A DNA stretch of 64,000 nucleotides from Acidobacteriota bacterium (lineage in GTDB: Bacteria; Acidobacteriota; Terriglobia; Terriglobales; SCQP01): positions 62,001 to 126,000 of the forward strand of contig DAIDIE010000036.1 in the NCBI GenBank assembly GCA_027459505.1, in the 5' to 3' direction. How positions within the stretch are numbered: position 1 is the first letter of the stretch; every line of letters begins with the position of its first letter. This document shows, piece by piece, positions 58,956-64,000 of this stretch. The notes under the pieces were generated by a model. It ran no database searches. It was not told where the DNA came from and worked only from the letters and a program-made list of their open reading frames with translations. The translations under genes were made by a program, and so were the position numbers.

Positions 58956-59510
58956 ATGTCGCTCCGCCACAAAATGCTTTTGTCCTGTGCGGCAGTGTCC
59001 GCAAGCTTCTGCCTTTTCGCGCCCGGCCTGCGGGCGCAATCCTCATCGAATCCGGTGACGCGAGCCGTCCGGGATTCGGTCCAGCATCACGCCAAGATCA
59101 TGGTCGCCGCCGCTGAGGAAATGCCGGCGGCGAAATATGGTTTTAAACCCACCTCCGGGCAATGGAGCTTTGGGCATTTGATCCTGCACATTGCGCAGTC
59201 CAACAACTTCGCCTGCAAACAACTGGGGGGCGCTACACCTCCCGATCTTAAGAATCTGAAGCCAAACAGCGGCAAGCAGGCGTTAGTCAAGGCGCTGCGG
59301 CAGTCGTTTGATTACTGCTCCAGCACCCTGACAAAGGTTAACGACAGCAACCTGAACCAACAGATTCCTTTATGGGGCGGCCACAAATTCTCGAAGGCCG
59401 CGGTGTTGCTCATGGTGCCAGCCGATCTGGCCGACCATTACGGCGCCGAGGCAATGTACCTGCGCCTGAATGGCAAGTTGCCACCCACAGCGCAAAAAAA
59501 GAAAATGTGA
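58956..59510 (+). CDS. Secreted DinB-like protein
   Basis: A 184-residue protein with a signal peptide (about 1-27) and a DinB four-helix-bundle domain: VRDSVQHHAKIMVAAAEEMPAAKYGFKPT, SFGHLILHIAQSNNFACKQL (metal-binding His) and VPADLADHYGAEAMYLRLNGKLPP (second His pair). This secreted type is common in acidobacteria; the reaction is unknown, although the family includes thiol-dependent metalloenzymes. GAGGTG lies 9 bases upstream of the ATG. A strong terminator follows. Confidence 0.88.
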   Translation: MSLRHKMLLSCAAVSASFCLFAPGLRAQSSSNPVTRAVRDSVQHHAKIMVAAAEEMPAAKYGFKPTSGQWSFGHLILHIAQSNNFACKQLGGATPPDLKNLKPNSGKQALVKALRQSFDYCSSTLTKVNDSNLNQQIPLWGGHKFSKAAVLLMVPADLADHYGAEAMYLRLNGKLPPTAQKKKM

Positions 59511-59529
59511 GGCCAAGAGAGTAAAAAAG

Positions 59530-59578
59530 CGAGAGCGCGGAACGGACAACAGGCCCGTTCCGCGCTCTCGTTTTTTTT
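59530..59578 (+). terminator. Rho-independent terminator after the DinB-like gene
   Basis: 16-bp perfect stem (59530-59545 with 59555-59570, core GAGAGCGCGGAACGG), 9-base loop, then eight T (59571-59578). An A-run on the other side lets it also serve the convergent small gene. Confidence 0.93.
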
Positions 59579-59594
59579 GCGCTCCGCTGCTGGA

Positions 59595-59805
59595 TCAGGC
59601 CGCTTTGGCAGGCTCGAAGCCATCACAGCCGCTGATCGGCGTGACCTTCAAATGGAGGCTGGCGTGACGCGGATGCCCGCATTCATCAACCACGTTTTCC
59701 GCCGCCGTGTGCGAGGCTCGAATTTGTAGCAGCGTCCGGACGCTTGGCGTGGGTTTCGCCGAAGTGGGCACACAGGCCACACTGGCCGTCGTGCAGGTTC
59801 TGCAT
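59595..59805 (-). pseudogene. Cys-rich small protein gene split by a +1 frameshift
   Basis: A strong Shine-Dalgarno (AGGAGGGG) sits 7 bases before the ATG at 59805, which begins MQNLHDGQCGLCAHFGETHAKR (CxxC at residues 9-12). That frame stops after 39 codons. The +1 frame continues as LLQIRASHTAAENVVDECG, HPRHASLHLKVTPISGCDG and FEPAKAA to a stop at 59595. Start to stop is 211 bases, i.e. 3n+1. Joined, the two parts give one compact protein with four Cys, likely a zinc or iron site. The call as one gene is inference from the ribosome site and protein-like composition of both halves. It may be a true mutation, a programmed shift or a sequence error. Confidence 0.6.
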
Positions 59806-59884
59806 GGAAATACCCCTCCTTGGCAGCACGCTCATTTGGATGAGCCGCCAACAGCGGGCGGTTGGGCGGGCGGCGCTGCCGACC

Positions 59885-60799
59885 TCAGGTCCAATTCAGC
59901 TTGTTGCGCAGGACTTCGAAGAACGAGCCCCGCGCAAGGCGCACCAGGGTCACCACATAAGGACTTTTGCGGCAAACCAGCCGGTCGCCATCTTCAAGGG
60001 GAATGCCCTGCTGGCCATCCATGGTCAAGAAGGTCTGGTCGGCGGCATCCACCAAAGTGATCTCTATAACCGAGCTGTCACGCACGATCACGGGCCGGTT
60101 GGTGAGCGCGTGGGGACAGATCGGCGTCATGACCAGGGCGTCAACCGCGGGGTGGATGATCGGTCCGCCGGCGCTCAGCGAATACGCGGTAGATCCGGTA
60201 GGCGTGGCGATAACCAAGCCGTCGCCGCGGTAGATGGAAACACGGGCGCCATCCACTTTGATCTCGAAGGCGATAATGCGGGCCAGCGTTCCCTTACTGA
60301 CGACGGCATCGTTCAGGGCGTCAAATTGCGCCACCATCTGACCGCCGCGATAGATTTCCGCGGCCAGGACGGTGCGGATGTCGTAGAGGCAGCAGCGGGA
60401 AAAGATTCCTTCCAGGTTGGCGTAAAGCTGGGGAATGGCCACTTCGGCGAGGAAGCCGAGCGTACCGAGGTTCACCCCTAAAAGCGGCACTTGCGCGTCG
60501 CGCAGCAGACGGGCTACGCGCAGCAAGGTGCCATCGCCGCCGAGGACAATGGCAAGGTCGGGCCGCAGGCCCGCCCAGTCGCAAACGGCGTCTTCTTCAA
60601 AAGAGGCGCCCACGGTTGCCATGGCTCGGGCCGTGGGATCGTCAAGCAGTGTCTTGTAGCCGCGCTGCCGCAGCCACGCCACCAACTCGGGCGCCACATG
60701 CGCCACCTGGGGGTGGTTGGGCTTGGAGAAAATAGCGACCGTGCGCATGACGCCAGGAACGGCTGTGGCCGGGGGCGCGGGCTTTTGAGAGTCACCCAT
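59885..60799 (-). CDS. nadK: NAD kinase
   Basis: ATP-NAD kinase of 304 residues that makes NADP+. GGDGTLLR is at 87-94, LGVNLGTLGFLAEV at about 108-121, DALNDAVVSKG near 164, and GDGLVIATPTGSTAYSLSAGGPIIHP near 190-215, all diagnostic. The start at 60799 lies 10 bases after the tlyA stop. An internal ATG at 60748 (MRTVAIFSKP) matches the usual family N-terminus and may be the real start. Probably cotranscribed with tlyA. Confidence 0.96.
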   Translation of the reverse strand: MGDSQKPAPPATAVPGVMRTVAIFSKPNHPQVAHVAPELVAWLRQRGYKTLLDDPTARAMATVGASFEEDAVCDWAGLRPDLAIVLGGDGTLLRVARLLRDAQVPLLGVNLGTLGFLAEVAIPQLYANLEGIFSRCCLYDIRTVLAAEIYRGGQMVAQFDALNDAVVSKGTLARIIAFEIKVDGARVSIYRGDGLVIATPTGSTAYSLSAGGPIIHPAVDALVMTPICPHALTNRPVIVRDSSVIEITLVDAADQTFLTMDGQQGIPLEDGDRLVCRKSPYVVTLVRLARGSFFEVLRNKLNWT

Positions 60800-60809
60800 C
60801 AATAAGAGC

Positions 60810-61568
60810 TTACGATACCTCTCCACCCAGCAAGCCGTACAGGAGAAACTCCTGGTTTCCCTCCCCGCCGAGGATGGGGCTGGGAATGGATTGCAAATTG
60901 ACCAGGCCCAAGGCCGCCGCCGCTTCACGAACCTTTGCGACGCAGGCGGCGCGCACCTGGGGGTCGCGGACGAGTCCCCCCTTGCCAACCTGTTCCCTGC
61001 CCGCTTCAAACTGCGGCTTCACCAGGATGATGGCACGGCCTCCGGCACGCAGCAGAGGCACGCTGGCGGGCAGCAATAATGTGGCGGAAATGAAGGAGAC
61101 ATCCATGGTCAGCAGATCGACGGACTCGCCCACATCTTCTTGCCGCAAGTAGCGCGCGTTGAACTGCTCGCGGAGCCGCACGCGGGGATCGTTGCGCAGC
61201 TTCCAGTCCATCTGGTTGCTGCCGCTGTCGAAGGCATATACGCGCGCAGCTCCGTGCTGCAACAAGCAATCGGTGAACCCGCCGGTCGAGGAGCCAATGT
61301 CCAGACAGGTCCAGCCGGTGGGATCGACGGCGAAGGTCCGCAGCGCCGCTTCCAGCTTCACGCCGCCGCGGCTCACGTAACGCTGCGCTTCCCCCAGCAG
61401 CCGCAATACGGCGTCGCTGGGCACCAGGACTCCGGCCTTGTCGAGCTTCTGGCCATTAACGAGGATTTGACCGGCGAGGATGAGGGCCTGCGCCTTCTCC
61501 CGCGACGGCGCCAAGCCCTGCTCAGCCACTAGACGGTCCAGCCGGATTTTTTCAGGGGAACTGGCCAC
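60810..61568 (-). CDS. tlyA: TlyA-family rRNA methyltransferase
   Basis: A 252-residue protein with an N-terminal S4 RNA-binding domain (about 8-65: RLDRLVAEQGLAPSREKAQALI) and an FtsJ-like methyltransferase domain (about 66-250). The latter shows YVSRGGVKLEAAL, LDIGSSTGGFTDCLLQHGA (AdoMet site, 89-107), TMDVSFIS and LVKPQFEAGREQVGKGG. TlyA enzymes 2'-O-methylate 16S/23S rRNA. The start is a GTG at 61568; the frame continues upstream through the tRNA gene, which rules out the longer version. Confidence 0.95.
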   Translation of the reverse strand: MASSPEKIRLDRLVAEQGLAPSREKAQALILAGQILVNGQKLDKAGVLVPSDAVLRLLGEAQRYVSRGGVKLEAALRTFAVDPTGWTCLDIGSSTGGFTDCLLQHGAARVYAFDSGSNQMDWKLRNDPRVRLREQFNARYLRQEDVGESVDLLTMDVSFISATLLLPASVPLLRAGGRAIILVKPQFEAGREQVGKGGLVRDPQVRAACVAKVREAAAALGLVNLQSIPSPILGGEGNQEFLLYGLLGGEVS

Positions 61569-61583
61569 GTTGAAAATGGCGTT

Positions 61584-61671
61584 TGGTGCTGGAGGGGGGA
61601 ATCGAACCCCCAAGGAGACAAGCTCCGGCAGATTTTGAGTCTGCTGCGTCTGCCAGTTCCGCCACTCCAGC
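61584..61671 (-). tRNA. tRNA-Leu (CAA)
   Basis: On the minus strand an 88-base tRNA with encoded CCA: acceptor GCTGGAG/CTCCAGC, anticodon stem GCAGA/TCTGC with loop CTCAAAA (anticodon CAA, reading UUG). It has a class-II long variable arm and a T-loop GGTTCGATTCC. The 3' end lies 15 bases upstream of the tlyA start. Confidence 0.97.
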
Positions 61672-61809
61672 ACAGTTGCACGAGACGGGAATCGGGACAA
61701 ATATCTCCTCAACGATTCCCGCCAGCGAGTCCTTCCCATTATACCGGGCATTTGCCTGCCAACAGAGGGCAGCACCTCGTCAGCCGGTTTTTTGACTCCA
61801 CGGCCGGTG

Positions 61810-63012
61810 CTAACGCGCCGCTCTGGCGCGGTTGCGCGCGGTTCTGTCGGTGAGAGCTCCAAGGTGAGCGCTGGCCTGAGGGAAATGGGGCGCCAGTTTC
61901 AGAGCGGTGCGGTATTCGCGAATGGCCTCAGTGCGTCTGCCGAGCTTTTCCCAGGCCAGTCCCAACCCAAAATGGTTGAGCGCCTGTTGATTGCCGTTGG
62001 GCGCTGGGCAGGCATGCTGAATGGCGTATTGGAAATCACCGCGCGCCTGCTGGAGAAGCTCTGGCGTGACGTGGGTTTGAAACAGCAGCGCTTTGCCACG
62101 GCCAAAGCGCAGGCGGCAATCCCCGGGCGCAAGGCGCAGAGCGCGGTTGTAGATATCCAGCAGTTCCGGGTTGGGAGCTGCCTGAAATGTCCGCAACACA
62201 CGGGCGGCGCGACGCAGGTTGTCGGCATTGATGCTGAGACACTGCAGGGCGGCGCGCGCCTGCTGCGTAGCGTTTGTTTTCCTGTTGAGACTCTGAAAAA
62301 GCTCCGCCTGGAGGTCATGGCTGCCGGCACAATCAAACTGTGCAAATTGCCGCGCGTCCTCCACTGCCTTGCTTTCGCCTCCGCCCATATACCAAGGGGC
62401 CTGGAGCTCATAGAGTTCCAGGGCATTGTGGGCATGGTAGCTCTGCGGCGACTCTGTGACGGCGGTGGTGAACTCGGAGTGAATCTGCCGGCCAAGGTTG
62501 AGCTTTTCCAGTGTCGAATCGGTTTGAGCGAACTGCGCGGCCAGACACTCGCCCTGCCGCTCGTGATAACGGCCGATGTCGGGCCGGAGTTGCACCGCGA
62601 TTGCCGCCCAGCGGCAGCCTTGGTCCCCTTGACCCTCAATCTCTTTCACCACTGACATTTGGTAGGCGGCCTCGGCATTGCGCGCATCCTGGTGAAGCAA
62701 TTGCGCGAGAAGCGCGTCAGCTTTGGGAAGGTCGATGCGATCACGAACGAGCGCGCTTGCGATCTGCAGCGGATCGGCGGGCTTTCGCGGCTGCTGTACT
62801 GCAACACTCCGTTTGCGCGGCACCGCGGAACGGACTGCCGACGGCCTCGCGGCTTGCTGCGCAATGGCGCAGGGAGGGCGCCAGAGCAGCCCAAGCAGGA
62901 ACAACGGAACTCGAACCTGACTCCAAAAGGGGCGGCACAGGCCTGCCGCCCGGCGGCGATCCAAGTTCGAATTCCGTGTTGAAAAAAATGCCATTCGGAA
63001 AGATCTGGTCAT
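61810..63012 (-). CDS. Tetratricopeptide-repeat protein, probably exported
   Basis: A 400-residue protein. A basic N-terminus with a hydrophobic stretch (about 33-52, VPLFLLGLLWRPPCAIAQQ) could be a signal peptide with a later start than annotated. The rest is helical with TPR-like units (about 85-185 and 300-395), clearest in ALNHFGLGLAWEKLGRRTEAIREYRTALKLAPHFPQAS. HAHNALELYELQAPWYMGGGESKAVEDARQFAQFD is the segment most worth a family search. Function unknown; no operon partner is obvious (the GH5 gene ends 45 bases upstream). Confidence 0.8.
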   Translation of the reverse strand: MTRSFRMAFFSTRNSNLDRRRAAGLCRPFWSQVRVPLFLLGLLWRPPCAIAQQAARPSAVRSAVPRKRSVAVQQPRKPADPLQIASALVRDRIDLPKADALLAQLLHQDARNAEAAYQMSVVKEIEGQGDQGCRWAAIAVQLRPDIGRYHERQGECLAAQFAQTDSTLEKLNLGRQIHSEFTTAVTESPQSYHAHNALELYELQAPWYMGGGESKAVEDARQFAQFDCAGSHDLQAELFQSLNRKTNATQQARAALQCLSINADNLRRAARVLRTFQAAPNPELLDIYNRALRLAPGDCRLRFGRGKALLFQTHVTPELLQQARGDFQYAIQHACPAPNGNQQALNHFGLGLAWEKLGRRTEAIREYRTALKLAPHFPQASAHLGALTDRTARNRARAAR

Positions 63013-63057
63013 GGTCCTGGGCGGCGCGGCAGCGCGGCCCAGGACGGGGATAACGCG

Positions 63058-64000
63058 CTATGGATTCGAAGGCATTCGCAGGCCCAGCGCCCGCACCACT
63101 TCCGGGTCGGGAATGGTGCGGTTATTCATCTTCGTCACCACGCCAAAGTTGGCCTGGTAATCCCACATCGCCCACCCAATATGGTACTTCTCCAGCGCCA
63201 CGCGCATGTCATGCAGCCATTGCGCGCGCATGGCGGGCGGCGCGTAATCGCGGAAGACCCCAAACTCGCCACAGTAGACCGGGACATGGTGAAGCGCAGA
63301 CCACTGCGCGGCGTAGGAGATGTAGTCATCCACGCGGGCCGCGTTCCAACGGTCTTGTCCGTACTGGTCGAGGAAGAACTTGCCTGCCAGCGTAGGTTCC
63401 TGTTGTAGATCGGAGGAAACGGCCTTGGGCGAGGAGGGATACGGAATGCCGCGTTCCGGAAGCACATCCGCGCTGGCCCAGGTCGCGCCCTGATGGGTAA
63501 AGGCGAAGGGCTCGTAATCGTGGAAGGTGTAAATGACATTGGGATCGGCGAGCGGCTCCAACACCAGCAAATCGCCCAGCCCCGACCAGTGTGCGCCGCA
63601 CGCGATGATCGTCTGGCGGGGAGCAACCTGCCGGATGGCATCGGCAACGGTGGCTTCTATGCCCTGCCAACGGTACGGATCACTCTGCTCGGGCTCATTC
63701 ATGATTTCGAAAAACACGTGATTGGGGTCATAGGAGGCGTAATGCGCCGCCAGGGCGCGCCACAGCGCAGTGAAGTTCGCCACGCCCTGCTCGCCGTGGA
63801 AAAGCCTCGCCTTGAAGGCGCTGGTGGGGTGAATGTCAATGATGACCGAAAGATGATGACGCAGCATGTCGTTGACCACCGCGTCCAATTGGGTCATGAA
63901 GGGCGTCTGCCGGCCGGCATGCAGCCAGTTCATGAGCTGACCACCATCAATGCTCAAACGGCAGTGGTCAAAGCCCATTTGCTCAATCAGGGCGATGTCG
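63058..64000 (-). CDS. GH5-family glycoside hydrolase (5' end cut by window edge)
   Basis: The frame is open to the window end, so the N-terminus is missing; 314 residues are visible. GH5 hallmarks are an IDIHPTSAF strand, acid/base Glu in FFEIMNEPEQ, YTFHDYEPFAFTHQGATW, nucleophile Glu in PVYCGEFGVF and the final WAMWDYQANFGVV. It would cleave beta-linked glucans or mannans, likely outside the cytoplasm, though the signal peptide is beyond the edge. The substrate cannot be told from this portion. Confidence 0.92.
   Translation of the reverse strand, partial: DIALIEQMGFDHCRLSIDGGQLMNWLHAGRQTPFMTQLDAVVNDMLRHHLSVIIDIHPTSAFKARLFHGEQGVANFTALWRALAAHYASYDPNHVFFEIMNEPEQSDPYRWQGIEATVADAIRQVAPRQTIIACGAHWSGLGDLLVLEPLADPNVIYTFHDYEPFAFTHQGATWASADVLPERGIPYPSSPKAVSSDLQQEPTLAGKFFLDQYGQDRWNAARVDDYISYAAQWSALHHVPVYCGEFGVFRDYAPPAMRAQWLHDMRVALEKYHIGWAMWDYQANFGVVTKMNNRTIPDPEVVRALGLRMPSNP

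Noticed and set aside
61569-61862. Extension of tlyA upstream to 61862
   Set aside because: The extension crosses the whole tRNA-Leu gene.

Overview
The window is a GC-rich bacterial chromosome segment carrying almost exclusively core and housekeeping genes. I infer an acidobacterium (Acidobacteriota, Terriglobia-like). The reasons are a TonB-dependent receptor with an N-terminal carboxypeptidase-regulatory-like domain, a DUF1844 protein, an AIM24 protein with a zinc-ribbon head, futalosine-pathway menaquinone synthesis (mqnC), and a treZ/GH57/treY cluster. That placement is inference, not a database result. I see no insertion sequence, prophage or CRISPR array.

Layout: 1-5.4 kb is the start of the division and cell-wall cluster on the minus strand (mraZ-rsmH-ftsL-ftsI-murE), with a recognisable sigma-70-type promoter and TGGG boxes. 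5.4-6.0 kb holds copy A of a structured dispersed repeat; copy B lies at 15.7 kb and a short related fragment at 34.8 kb. 6.0-9.4 kb is a lemA / nucleotidyltransferase / DUF2007 / TPM / ZIP cluster. 10.0-14.0 kb has tsaE, the NAD(P)HX repair enzyme nnr and a secreted type-B carboxylesterase. 14.5-17.7 kb has a Sel1-repeat protein and a membrane His-rich protein next to a YceI-like protein.

17.7-30.5 kb is a twelve-gene cobalamin uptake, salvage and lower-ligand operon (btuB-btuF-cbiZ-cobC-cobU-cobT-cobS-cobD-cbiB-btuC-btuD-bluB) headed by a cobalamin riboswitch. Most of its genes overlap by 4 bases (ATGA or GTGA). It imports corrinoids, strips foreign lower loops (CbiZ), makes dimethylbenzimidazole (BluB) and rebuilds adenosylcobalamin. 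No corrin-ring genes are present here.

30.5-42.9 kb carries mqnC, a membrane-anchored hypothetical, periplasmic aldose epimerase, a GMC oxidoreductase with a small membrane partner, an AIM24 protein, a stand-alone ATP-dependent DNA ligase, DUF1844-MBL-ribF and an M28 peptidase. 43.0-45.8 kb is a hybrid histidine kinase plus a double-receiver protein. 45.8-49.3 kb is a membrane-stress module, xre-nfeD-flotillin-pspA, headed by a 14-bp perfect inverted repeat lying over the regulator's own promoter. This is the most system-like locus in the window. 49.6-50.6 kb has a LuxR-type regulator with an atypical receiver and a 50-residue membrane protein.

51.0-58.8 kb is the trehalose-from-glucan cluster treZ-GH57(DUF3536)-treY. 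59.0-64.0 kb has a secreted DinB-like protein, a frameshifted Cys-rich small gene, nadK, tlyA, tRNA-Leu(CAA), a TPR protein and a truncated GH5 glycosidase. Both window edges cut genes (murE and GH5).
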